Below the pieces are notes generated by a model. The model had not been told where the DNA came from and ran no database searches. It saw nothing but the letters and a program-made list of their open reading frames with translations. A DNA stretch of 13,181 nt from NCBI GenBank assembly GCA_025936205.1, contig JAICTU010000246.1, positions 1 through 13,181 on the forward strand, read 5' to 3'. The translations under genes were made by a program, and so were the position numbers. This DNA is from Polyangiaceae bacterium. Lineage in GTDB: Bacteria; Myxococcota; Polyangia; Polyangiales; Polyangiaceae. Shown piece by piece: positions 1 to 6,601 of the stretch. Positions within the stretch are counted from its first letter, which is position 1. Each line of letters begins with the position of its first letter.

Positions 1-68
1 ACCGCCGCGAGCAGCCCGCCCGCGCGCAGGCAGCTTCCGAGCTTCAGGTTCCTGGTCTGAGCGGCCAT
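1..68 (-). CDS. N-terminus of an unidentified protein (partial)
   Basis: An ATG at 68-66 opens a minus-strand frame with no stop up to the window edge (22 codons plus two bases). The frame has a TAG 13 codons upstream, so this ATG is the first possible methionine start. The peptide begins MAAQTRNLKLGSCLRAGGLL, with basic residues followed by a small hydrophobic Leu/Gly/Ala stretch, as at the start of an exported or membrane protein. The ribosome-binding site is weak (GAGAAG directly before ATG). Too little is present to name a family. It lies downstream of, and on the same strand as, the sugar dehydrogenase gene, but a strong hairpin separates them. Confidence 0.4.
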   Translation of the reverse strand, partial: MAAQTRNLKLGSCLRAGGLLAA

Positions 69-232
69 CTTCTCGCCGTTGCCGATGGGTCGTATGCCAA
101 CGGACTAGATTAGGCCAAGCTGAGCCCTGCGCAAAGGCCTCGCCACCCGTACAGTGCCCTTCTGAACCAACGTCGCAGAATTGGTAGGGTGATCTCAGCG
201 ATCCCGGGCGGGTGCGGGCACATCCTGGAGGC

Positions 233-257
233 GCTCGGCGCCGCGCAGGCGCCGAGC
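233..257 (-). terminator. Hairpin 3' of the sugar dehydrogenase gene
   Basis: A perfect 10-bp stem (233-242 with 248-257) closes a 5-base loop, 43 bases beyond the dehydrogenase stop codon in the direction of transcription. The stem is entirely G/C except one pair. There is no T-run after it, so it is not a classical intrinsic terminator. It may be a GC-rich mRNA 3' end or a transcript-stabilising structure. The rest of 69-300 holds only the 13-bp repeats annotated separately and no gene. Confidence 0.45.
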
Positions 258-260
258 CCT

Positions 261-299
261 CTCCCTTCTGCCACTCTCTTGTGGCACTCTCTTCTGGCA
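261..299. repeat. Three tandem copies of a 13-bp unit
   Basis: Copies lie at 261-273, 274-286 and 287-299. The plus-strand unit is CTCTCTTCTGGCA; the second copy differs by one base and the first by two. The array ends one base before the dehydrogenase stop codon at 301-303. Two neighbouring units also form a small hairpin, TGCCAC (269-274) with GTGGCA (281-286) around a 6-base loop. The array falls in the untranslated 3' region of the minus-strand transcript. Confidence 0.7.
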
Positions 300-300
300 C

Positions 301-2439
301 TCAGGGCGCCGCTGGTGCCGGCGGCTCGGCTGCGGGCGGCACCGCTGAGCCGGGCGGCGGCGTCGGCGGCAACACCACGACGGCCTGCCCGGTGAGCGCG
401 GGGATGCCCGCTAGGCTGGGTGCGTCCGTGTATTGCGCGACCAGCACGGCCGCGAGGTTGTCTGCGCCCTGGTGGCCGGCGTCGAGCACGGTCGTGAAGC
501 TGCCCGCGCAGCCCTGTGCCGTCGACAGCGGGTGCCCGTGCGTCTCGTGGCCGAGGATGTATTGCACCTGCACGCGCGCGCAATCGACCGGCTCGTTGTC
601 GCTGACGCTGACCTGATAGCTCAGCGTCTGCCCGAACTCGAACGCATCCCCGAACTGCGGCGTCACGAACGTCACGATCGGTGGTGTATTCCCGACCACC
701 ACGTGCGCCGCCGCCGTCCCGGTACGACCCGTGCTGTCGGTGACGCGCAGGGTGGGGGCGTAGTTCCCGTTCTGGTCGTACGTCACGCTGGGGTTGGGCT
801 CGGTCGAGTCGACCACGCCGTCGGCGTTGAAGTCCCAGGCCAGCGTGAGCTCGTCGCCATCTGGATCCGCCGTGCCTGCGCTGGAGAGCTGCACGGTGAG
901 CGGCGCCAGCCCGAAGTTCGCGCTGGCCGTCACCACCGCCACCGGCGTGAAGTTACCGGGCTGCACGAAGTCCACGCGCGCCAGCTGCGCTGCGGGGTTC
1001 TCCGAGAAGTAGCCGTCGCCGTATTCCAGCGTGTACAGCGCGCCGTCGGGACCGAACTGCATGTCGATCGGGTTCTGGAACACGATCGACGGCAACAAGG
1101 GCCGGATCTGATCGAAGCGCCCGCGACGATCGAGCCGGAACTCGAACAGCGCGTCGCGCGTCCACTCGTAGAAGATCGGCACGCCGTCGAAGTAGCGCGG
1201 CCACTTGTTGGTGGAACGGTTGCGAGGATCGTAGTGGTAGGCGGGGCCGCCCATGGGCGCCACACCATTGGCGCCGAGCTCCGGGAACTCCGCCGACGCC
1301 AGTGAGCCGTACCAGACCTCGGGCTGTACCACCGGCGGCAGGTGCCGGCGCCCGGTGTTGTGCGGCGAGTCGTTCACGGGCGCGGAGCAGTCGAAGGCGG
1401 GCCCCGACACGCCCGTCGCGAAGTCGTAGTCGCGGTAGGGCAGCTCGGGCGTGGCGCAATAGGGCCAGCCGTAGTTGCCCGCCTTGCGCACGATCATCCA
1501 TTTGCCCTGCCCGGCAGGGCCGCGGTTGGGATCGGGATCGATCGCGTCGGGCGAGTAGTCGGCGAGGTACACCACGCCGCTGCGCCGATCGACGGCGAAG
1601 CGGAACGGATTGCGCAGACCCATCGCATAGATCTCGGCGCGCGTGCGCGGCGTGCCCGGGCGGAACAGGTTGCCCTTGGGGATGGTGTAGCTGCCGTCCG
1701 GCTCTACATGGATGCGCAGCAGCTTGCCGCGCAGATCGTTGGTGTTGGCGGCGCTGCGCTGCGCGTCGTACGCCGGATTGCGATCGGGGCGCTCGTCGAT
1801 CGGATCGAAGCCGTCCGACTCGAACGGGTTGGAATCGTCGCCCGTGGACAGGTACAGGTTGCCGTCGGCGTCAAAGTCGATCTTGCCGCCCACGTGGCAG
1901 CAGATGCCGCGATCCGTCCCGACCTGCAGGATCTGCTGCTCCGAGCTCAACACCAGCGCGTTGTTCTCGAACTTGAAGCGCGAGAGCTGCATGTGCCCGC
2001 GGAAGCGTTCGAAGTCGGCAGCAGTGCCGTTGGGCGGCGCGTCGCCCTCGTTCACGCCGGGGGTCGCCGGATCGTCCGTCGGCGTCGAAAGGATCGGAGA
2101 GTAATAGACGTACAGCCAGTGGTTCTGTTGAAAGTTGGCGTCGATCGCGATGCCCTGCAGGCCTTCTTCATCGTGCTGGTACACGGGCACCGTGCTGACC
2201 ACCGTGTTGAAGCCCGTCGCCGGATCATGCATGAAAAGGCGCCCGTTGCGCGTGCTGTGCAAGACGCGCCCGTCGGGCAGCACCGCCAGCGAGATCGGCT
2301 CGCCTGGGGCGCCGTTCAGCGTCACCTTCTGAAAGCTCGTGTCCGGCGGCGCCGTGGTCACTGCCGTACCGTCCGCCGCAGCCGTACTTGACAAGCCCGC
2401 GCCAGCGGCGAGCCACCAACCCCATCGCTTCGTCTTCAC
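301..2439 (-). CDS. Secreted PQQ-dependent sugar dehydrogenase with PKD domain
   Basis: This 712-residue protein resembles the glucose/sorbosone dehydrogenase family, six-bladed propellers that oxidise sugars with pyrroloquinoline quinone in the periplasm or outside the cell. Residues 1-22 look like a signal peptide (KTKR, hydrophobic stretch, cleavage near AAA/D). The propeller runs from about 38 to 495, with family-like segments EGLQGIAID (92-100), ICCHVGGKIDF (179-189, candidate catalytic His182), GLRNPFRFAVD (274-284) and NYGWPYC (322-328). A PKD domain follows at about 500-583 with the calcium-loop-like DFNADGVVD. A second beta module (588-690) contains GHETHGHP, and a Pro/Ala tail ends the chain. 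The start is a GTG with an excellent GGAGG six bases upstream. No PQQ synthesis genes are visible here, and the true substrate is unknown. Confidence 0.88.
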   Translation of the reverse strand: MKTKRWGWWLAAGAGLSSTAAADGTAVTTAPPDTSFQKVTLNGAPGEPISLAVLPDGRVLHSTRNGRLFMHDPATGFNTVVSTVPVYQHDEEGLQGIAIDANFQQNHWLYVYYSPILSTPTDDPATPGVNEGDAPPNGTAADFERFRGHMQLSRFKFENNALVLSSEQQILQVGTDRGICCHVGGKIDFDADGNLYLSTGDDSNPFESDGFDPIDERPDRNPAYDAQRSAANTNDLRGKLLRIHVEPDGSYTIPKGNLFRPGTPRTRAEIYAMGLRNPFRFAVDRRSGVVYLADYSPDAIDPDPNRGPAGQGKWMIVRKAGNYGWPYCATPELPYRDYDFATGVSGPAFDCSAPVNDSPHNTGRRHLPPVVQPEVWYGSLASAEFPELGANGVAPMGGPAYHYDPRNRSTNKWPRYFDGVPIFYEWTRDALFEFRLDRRGRFDQIRPLLPSIVFQNPIDMQFGPDGALYTLEYGDGYFSENPAAQLARVDFVQPGNFTPVAVVTASANFGLAPLTVQLSSAGTADPDGDELTLAWDFNADGVVDSTEPNPSVTYDQNGNYAPTLRVTDSTGRTGTAAAHVVVGNTPPIVTFVTPQFGDAFEFGQTLSYQVSVSDNEPVDCARVQVQYILGHETHGHPLSTAQGCAGSFTTVLDAGHQGADNLAAVLVAQYTDAPSLAGIPALTGQAVVVLPPTPPPGSAVPPAAEPPAPAAP

Positions 2440-2445
2440 CGAGTG

Positions 2446-2494
2446 CCTCCCTCGTGTTGTTGCACTCTGGTAGCAGCCCGGGCGCGCGCGTCAA
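2446..2494 (-). promoter_or_regulatory. Candidate promoter and ribosome-binding site of the sugar dehydrogenase gene
   Basis: On the minus strand TTGACG (2494-2489, five of six matches to the sigma-70 -35 box) is followed after 16 bases by TACCAG (2472-2467, a poor -10 box). Transcription would begin near 2460. GGAGG at 2450-2446 lies six bases before the GTG start at 2439 and supports that start. The -35 box is good, but the -10 box makes the promoter assignment tentative. The region between 2500 and 2680 is less GC-rich than its surroundings but contains no gene I can recognise. Confidence 0.35.
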
Positions 2495-2682
2495 TCAGAG
2501 CCCTGACGGATTCGCAAACTTTAGCGGGCCTGTCTTCAGGAAGTGAACCGGCTGTCTCAGTGATTCGCTGCTGGCGGCGTTTTCTGGAGAATCTTTGTCA
2601 CGGCTCGGCACTCAGCAGCGTTTTCACGTGTGCGACGCGCGTGCTGTTGCGACGTCGTGTCTCCAGAGGCATCGCACGCACC

Positions 2683-2706
2683 CCCGGAGCGCTGCTGCGC
2701 CCCGGG
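2683..2706 (-). terminator. Hairpin 3' of the lactonase-like gene
   Basis: CCCGG (2683-2687) pairs with CCGGG (2702-2706), and GCGC (2689-2692) with GCGC (2697-2700), around the loop TGCT; one A/C mismatch separates the two helices. It begins 27 bases after the stop of the lactonase-like gene. No T-run follows, so it is a terminator-like structure rather than a textbook intrinsic terminator. Confidence 0.35.
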
Positions 2707-2733
2707 AGTCGCGCGTGGCTCACCAGGAGTGGA

Positions 2734-3657
2734 TCACTGCAGGTAGGCCGGGAACTTCGGCAGCGCCTTGAAATCGTTCGGGTCGTGCTGGATCACGAAG
2801 CGCGCCTTCTTGTTGCTCACGATCTTCTCGATGCGATCGAACGAAGCGAGCGTGTCGGCGCGATCGGTGTTGATGCCCGCGATGCGCTTGTACTTGCGAT
2901 TGTCACGCAGGTGATACAGGTCGCCCGAGAGCACGACGGTGCCGGCTTTCTTCAGCTGGAGCGCGAGCACCTGGTGACCCGGCGTGTGACCGGGCGCCTT
3001 CAGGATGCGCACCGTCCCGTCACCGAACACGTCATGGTCGCCGGTGATCATGACCTGCTTGGCGTTCTTGTACGAGCTGAACGAGTCCGGAGCGACGCCG
3101 AAGGGCGTGGGCTTGCCAGCGGCCCAGTTCAGCTCCGCCTGATTCAGCAGCCAGATGGCGCCCGGGAACGAGTTGGCGTTGCCCGTGTGATCGAAGTGCA
3201 TGTGCGAGAACGCCAGGTGCGTCACGTCGCTCGCGCTCAGGCCCAGCGCCTTCAACTGATCGGAGAGCGTCACCGTCACGATCGGCGTGATCGCGCTCTC
3301 GCCGCCGCCACCCTTGTTCTCGACGAGCTTGTCGCCCAGCCCCGCATCCCAGAGCAGCGTGCCCTTGGGATGCCGAATCAAGAAGCACGGAGCCGCCACG
3401 GTACCCGGCTTGCCGTCGTACTCCCCCGTGTCCGAAAAGAAGCCCATGTCCTTGAAGTCGACGTGCCCGCAGTCGATGGCATAGAGCCGCACTTCCTTCA
3501 CGGCCTCCTTGGCAGCATCGGGCTTGGCCGCTTCTGCCTTGGGGGCTTCTGCCTTGGCTGCGGCGGCCTTGGTGGGTTCAGCGGCCCACAGGCTGCCGCC
3601 CAGGGCCAGCGCGGCGATCAACGATGGAAAAGACAAAGCAATCTTGAATGACATCAT
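2734..3657 (-). CDS. Exported MBL-fold hydrolase, N-acyl homoserine lactonase-like
   Basis: This 307-residue metallo-beta-lactamase-fold hydrolase has all expected metal ligands: SHMHFDHTG gives His152, His154, Asp156 and His157; GHTPGH gives His228; LSGDLYH gives the bridging Asp246; and QHDPNDF gives His291. The arrangement resembles the AHL-lactonase branch, which opens lactone rings of quorum-sensing signals. Tyr248 lies two residues after the bridging Asp rather than three as in AiiA. Unlike the cytoplasmic AiiA, it begins with a signal peptide (about residues 1-26) and a Lys/Ala/Glu-rich linker (27-55) with imperfect KAEAPKAEAAKP repeats. Two adjacent ATGs (3657, 3654) are possible starts; GGGAG ends 4 bases before the first and 7 before the second, so 3654 is slightly favoured. 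Substrate is unproven; other lactones or esters are possible. Confidence 0.85.
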   Translation of the reverse strand: MMSFKIALSFPSLIAALALGGSLWAAEPTKAAAAKAEAPKAEAAKPDAAKEAVKEVRLYAIDCGHVDFKDMGFFSDTGEYDGKPGTVAAPCFLIRHPKGTLLWDAGLGDKLVENKGGGGESAITPIVTVTLSDQLKALGLSASDVTHLAFSHMHFDHTGNANSFPGAIWLLNQAELNWAAGKPTPFGVAPDSFSSYKNAKQVMITGDHDVFGDGTVRILKAPGHTPGHQVLALQLKKAGTVVLSGDLYHLRDNRKYKRIAGINTDRADTLASFDRIEKIVSNKKARFVIQHDPNDFKALPKFPAYLQ

Positions 3658-3670
3658 GAAACTCCCAGTG

Positions 3671-3738
3671 GCCCCGTAACCGAAGTTCCTTGCAGAATTC
3701 CGCGGCCCCTGACGGGGCGAAGGCCGCGGGAATTCTGC
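3671..3738 (-). promoter_or_regulatory. Structured 5' leader of the lactonase-like gene, possible pseudoknot
   Basis: Arms 3692-3707 and 3722-3738 form a 16-bp stem with one bulged G and a 14-base loop; each arm contains GAATTC. On the minus strand the loop holds GCCCCGT (3718-3712), complementary over 7 bases to ACGGGGC (3677-3671), which lies just upstream of the GGGAG ribosome-binding site (3665-3661). This would be an H-type pseudoknot. GCCCC of the same loop can instead pair with GGGGC (3709-3705), giving a competing fold. No T-run follows, so termination alone is a poor explanation. No known riboswitch class is recognised. Confidence 0.45.
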
Positions 3739-3769
3739 CGCAAAGGCTCACCTTGTTCCGGGGCACTTT

Positions 3770-3775
3770 CTTATA
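3770..3775 (-). promoter_or_regulatory. Candidate -10 box for the lactonase-like gene
   Basis: TATAAG (3775-3770 on the minus strand) lies in a short AT-rich island in otherwise GC-rich DNA and matches five of six bases of the sigma-70 -10 consensus. No good -35 box lies at normal spacing (TGCAAC at 17 bases is poor). Transcription from here would give a leader of about 105 bases containing the structured element at 3671-3738. Confidence 0.3.
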
Positions 3776-3778
3776 TTT

Positions 3779-3804
3779 GTGCCTGCAACTGCGTTGCAGG
3801 ACAC
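3779..3804 (-). terminator. Hairpin 3' of the ECF42 sigma factor gene
   Basis: CCTGCAAC (3782-3789) pairs with GTTGCAGG (3793-3800) over a 3-base loop, extended by GTG (3779-3781) with CAC (3802-3804) across one bulged A: 11 bp in all. It starts 16 bases after the sigma-factor stop codon, a typical terminator position. The sequence after it is AAATATAAG rather than a T-run, so intrinsic termination is unproven. Confidence 0.45.
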
Positions 3805-3820
3805 TCGAAGGGCAGGGAAG

Positions 3821-5101
3821 CTAACTCGCTTCGCTGCGCTCGAGAAGCCGCGCCCGTTCCAGCAAGCGGGCTCGCTGGCGCGCGTTCTGCGTGAGCGCCG
3901 CCGCCCGCTCGAACTCGGCGCGGGCTTCGCCAGTCCGCCCCAGCTTGGCGAGCAGATCGGCCCTGGCGCTCGGCAGCAGCGCATAGCTACCGAGAGCGGG
4001 ATCTGCGCCCAGATCATCGATCAGCTCGAGCCCGGCGGCGGGCCCCTCCGCCATCCCGACAGCTACGGCTCGGTTCAGCGCCACCACGGGCGAAGGCCAG
4101 ACTTCGAGCAGCTCCGTATACAGCGCCGCGATCCGCGCCCAATCCGTCGCTACGGCCGTGACTGCTCGCGCGTGGCAGGCCGTGATGGCTGCCAGCAGCG
4201 CATAGGGGCCTTTTGCCCCACCCAGAAGCTCCGCGCGCTCCAGCTCGTCGAGGCCGCGCCGGATCAGCAGCGGGTCCCAGCGCGAGCGATCCTGATCGAG
4301 CAGCAAGATGGGCTCGCCCGCGGCATCGGTGCGCGCGGAGAGCCGCGAGGCGTTGATCTCCATCAGCGCCAGCAGCCCGTGCACCTCTGGCTCATCCGGC
4401 GCCAGCTCGGCCAGGATCCGCCCGAGGCGCTGCGCGTCTTGGCACAACGCCGGGCGCAGCACGTCCTCGCCCGCCGTCGCCGAATAGCCCTCGTTGAAGA
4501 TCAGGTACACGACCTCCAGCACCGAAGCGAGCCGCGCGCCCAGCTCCGCAGCGCGCGGCACCTCGAAAGGGACCTGCTTTTCGCTCAGCGTGCGCTTGGC
4601 GCGCACGATCCGCTGCGCGATGGTCGGCTCCGGTAGCAGGAATGCGCGCGCGATCTCGGCCGTCGTCAGCCCGCCGATCAGGCGCAAGGTGAGCGCGACG
4701 CGCCCCTCCGTCGGCAACACCGGATGGCAGGCGATGAAGATCAGCCGCAGCAGGTCATCCCCCACGTCGTCATCGATCTGGGTCACCAGCTCGTCTGCCA
4801 CGTCGTCCGCGCTCCGCTGGGATTGCGCCTGCCCCTCCAGCTCCAAGTGCTTGCGCTCGGCCATCTTGCCGTGGCGCAGCTGGTTGATGGCGCGGTGTTG
4901 GGCCGTCGCCATCAACCAAGCCCCCGGCTTCTCGGGCAGGCCCGACTGCGGCCACTGCTCGAGCGCCGCCACCAGCGCGTCCTGCGCCAGCTCCTCCGCG
5001 CGGCCCACGTCGCGCAGCAGGCGCGTCAGCCTCGCGATCAGCCGAGGCGACTCGCTGCGAAAGATGGCATGGATGGTCTGAGGAACGTCCGGGGCCGTCA
5101 C
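3821..5101 (-). CDS. ECF42-type RNA polymerase sigma factor with TPR-like C-terminal extension
   Basis: This 426-residue protein is an extracytoplasmic-function sigma factor of the ECF42 type, directing RNA polymerase to a small set of promoters. Region sigma-2 lies at about 10-80 (including DVGRAEELAQDALVAALEQW) and sigma-4 at about 115-175 (helix-turn-helix around LTTAEIARAFLLPEPTIAQR). The marker YLIFNEGY (199-206) opens a long helical, TPR-like extension (about 190-420) that ECF42 proteins carry in place of a partner anti-sigma factor; the length fits the family. The start is GTG, the only start codon just downstream of an in-frame TAA. Its ribosome-binding site is poor, and the DGPF gene stops 17 bases upstream, so translation may be coupled. 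The C-terminus has a short duplicated RARLLE/RARLLE segment. Confidence 0.93.
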   Translation of the reverse strand: MTAPDVPQTIHAIFRSESPRLIARLTRLLRDVGRAEELAQDALVAALEQWPQSGLPEKPGAWLMATAQHRAINQLRHGKMAERKHLELEGQAQSQRSADDVADELVTQIDDDVGDDLLRLIFIACHPVLPTEGRVALTLRLIGGLTTAEIARAFLLPEPTIAQRIVRAKRTLSEKQVPFEVPRAAELGARLASVLEVVYLIFNEGYSATAGEDVLRPALCQDAQRLGRILAELAPDEPEVHGLLALMEINASRLSARTDAAGEPILLLDQDRSRWDPLLIRRGLDELERAELLGGAKGPYALLAAITACHARAVTAVATDWARIAALYTELLEVWPSPVVALNRAVAVGMAEGPAAGLELIDDLGADPALGSYALLPSARADLLAKLGRTGEARAEFERAAALTQNARQRARLLERARLLERSEAS

Positions 5102-5118
5102 CGCCCCCGGAGATTACT

Positions 5119-5472
5119 TCATTTCGGGAACTGCGACTCCTGGTCGAAGACCTGCAGGATTTCGCCTTGACCGTCGCCGGCCACGGCCATGAAGCGGCGC
5201 GCATGCTCCAGCGCCTCCTCGCGCGAGTTGACGCGGATCAGCGCAAAGCCGTCGATCAGCTCCTTGGTCTCCGGAAACGGGCCATCGGTGACGGTGAACT
5301 TGCCGGCGTCCAGCTTCACCTGCGTCCCCTTCGTGGGCCGGACCAGACCGCCCGTCATGATCAACACGCCCGCCTGCGTCATCTCCTGGGCGAACTTGCC
5401 GATGGCCGCCATCTGCGCGGGCGTGGGAGGGCCGTTCTTCGGGTCTCCGGTGTAGGTCATCAAGAACTTCAT
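5119..5472 (-). CDS. DGPF (YCII-related) domain protein
   Basis: This 117-residue protein carries the hallmark VTDGPFPETKELIDGFALI (61-79) of the DGPF/YCII-related family, with the usual start MKFLMTYTGD and length for a single-domain member. The family has a ferredoxin-like alpha/beta fold; its biochemical role in ECF42 loci is unknown. It lies 33 bases after the DoxX-like gene and 17 bases before the ECF42 sigma gene. DGPF genes are the known genomic partners and targets of ECF42 factors, so co-regulation is likely. GGAGA (5485-5481) lies eight bases before the ATG and supports the start. No signal peptide or membrane segment is seen. Confidence 0.95.
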   Translation of the reverse strand: MKFLMTYTGDPKNGPPTPAQMAAIGKFAQEMTQAGVLIMTGGLVRPTKGTQVKLDAGKFTVTDGPFPETKELIDGFALIRVNSREEALEHARRFMAVAGDGQGEILQVFDQESQFPK

Positions 5473-5505
5473 GTCAGATCTCTCCAGAATGGGTTGCGGG
5501 GTGAT

Positions 5506-5949
5506 TCAACGCGCGGGCGTGCCGCGCAGCAAGGCCAGAGGGCGAGGGTCGCGCAGCGCCAGCCCACCCCAGAGCAAGAGCGCCACGTAGATCGGGAACA
5601 GCGTGTGGCTGAAAAGCGGATCGCCGACGCGCAGGTGCGTGCTGATCGCGCCGCCCAGAAAGCCCGTGAGCAGCAGCGCACCGAGCGGGGCGGTGCGCGG
5701 GACCACATACAAGGCCAGGCAGGCGAGCTGCAGCAGCCCGATGCTGCTGGCTAGCTGCAGGGGAATGCCCAGGTGCTGGAAGGCCTCGACCACGGGTTGA
5801 ATCGGGACCAGCTTGATCGCGCCGTCCAGAGCCAGAAAGGCCACGCCGAGCCCACTGAGCGCGACGCCGGCCCAGCTGCGGCGGGTCGTCCGCGCCGGCG
5901 CGCTGGCGGAGCGGTCGAGGTGGTTGTTGCGGTCGAGGGTCGTTTCCAT
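5506..5949 (-). CDS. DoxX-like four-helix membrane protein
   Basis: This small integral membrane protein is of the DoxX-like family, 147 residues from the start chosen here. Four hydrophobic helices are visible: one beginning WAGVALSGLGVAFLAL, then LASSIGLLQLACLALYVV, APLGALLLTGFLGGAI and FPIYVALLLWGGLAL. Family-typical elements are the LDGAIKL segment, LLTGFLGGAISTHLRVGDP and the terminal LRDPRPLALL. The frame opens at an ATG at 5970, but AGGAG (5963-5959) lies nine bases before the ATG at 5949 and the upstream ATGs lack a ribosome-binding site, so 5949 is preferred. It is first in the operon with the DGPF and ECF42 genes; such genes recur in ECF42 loci. Its molecular function is unknown, with redox or electron-carrier roles suggested for DoxX relatives. 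Confidence 0.9.
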   Translation of the reverse strand: METTLDRNNHLDRSASAPARTTRRSWAGVALSGLGVAFLALDGAIKLVPIQPVVEAFQHLGIPLQLASSIGLLQLACLALYVVPRTAPLGALLLTGFLGGAISTHLRVGDPLFSHTLFPIYVALLLWGGLALRDPRPLALLRGTPAR

Positions 5950-5975
5950 GTGGGTCATCTCCTGGTTCATGGAAG

Positions 5976-6022
5976 CGACAAACGAGGAGCCTCCGGATCG
6001 ACAGGGCTCGATGATTTTTTTT
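5976..6022 (-). promoter_or_regulatory. Candidate ECF42-type promoter of the DoxX-DGPF-sigma operon
   Basis: TGTCGA (6003-5998, minus strand) lies 49 bases before the preferred DoxX start. As I recall, TGTCGA is the reported -35 consensus of ECF42 target promoters, with CGAC/CGTC at -10. The expected -10 region here (about 5982-5976) reads TTTGTCG, a poor match. A run of eight A residues (6022-6015) sits upstream where an UP element would lie. TGTCG recurs at 5980-5976, 23 bases away. A start site near 5967 would exclude the 5970 ATG and fit translation from 5949. Confidence 0.4.
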
Positions 6023-6033
6023 CGCGCGCCGCC

Positions 6034-6441
6034 TCACCAGTCGGCCGAGAATTGGAGCCCCGCGCCCTGGCCGCCCGCCGTCGGAGCCAGCGACCACTGC
6101 ACGCCCGAAGCCCCCTCCGGAGCTGGCGCCTTCGTGGCCACACAACCGAGCCAGCGGCAAGGGTTGACCAGCTCACCGCCGAAGAGCCCCAACACCAGTG
6201 CGCCGCCCGCCACCCCCAGCTCGCTCGCGCTCAGACGGGGGATCGCACCGTGCAACGCCGGCACGGCGACGCCGATCGCCGTCCCCACGGCGCTGCCCAC
6301 CCAGATATCGGTCCGATAGTGACGCCCCGCGCGCACCCGCAACTGCGCCGTCGTGCCGGCCAGCAACATCTCCGTTCCCCACTCCCTTCGACCCGACTTC
6401 GCAATGTGAGTGCGGTCTGTCGCGATTTTCTCCGGAGACAA
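6034..6441 (-). pseudogene. C-terminal remnant of a PAP2-family phosphatase
   Basis: The frame encodes about 135 residues resembling the end of type 2 phosphatidic acid phosphatases. LRVRAGRHYRTDIWVG (from residue 34 of the TTG-started frame) matches the third family motif: R35-x5-H41-x3-D45, including the catalytic His and its Asp partner. Two hydrophobic segments (46-63 and 75-92) and a beta-rich tail ending GLQFSADW follow. The first motif (K-x6-RP) and the PSGH motif, both required for catalysis, are absent. An in-frame TAA lies 13 codons above the TTG at 6441, and no PSGH-like sequence is found in any minus frame up to the next gene. The TTG has no good ribosome-binding site. A 5' deletion is likely; a short expressed membrane protein is the alternative. 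Confidence 0.6.
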
Positions 6442-6601
6442 AGCGACGCCTGCCAGCGCTTGGCAGCAGGACGAACATTATTCGGTCACGCCAGAATCAC
6501 GCCTCGCGTTGCTCGAGCAGACGGGCTCCGCGCCGGCGCGGCTCGTCAGAGCGCAGCGAGCTTGTTGCCGCCCGGCGCGCCCCAGCGCCCGCTCGCCCCC
6601 C

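Noticed and set aside
261..299. Short repeats considered as a CRISPR array
   Set aside because: The 13-bp units are directly adjacent with no spacers, and no cas gene is present.
2443..3651. A 402-codon plus-strand open frame opposite the lactonase-like gene
   Set aside because: It mirrors the minus-strand gene with intact metal-binding motifs. Its translation is Arg/Val-rich antisense with no plausible domain.
5997..6022. Stem ATCGA/TCGAT followed by eight T residues on the plus strand, resembling an intrinsic terminator
   Set aside because: No plus-strand gene leads into it and the stem is only 5 bp. Its position fits better as an A-tract upstream of the minus-strand operon promoter.
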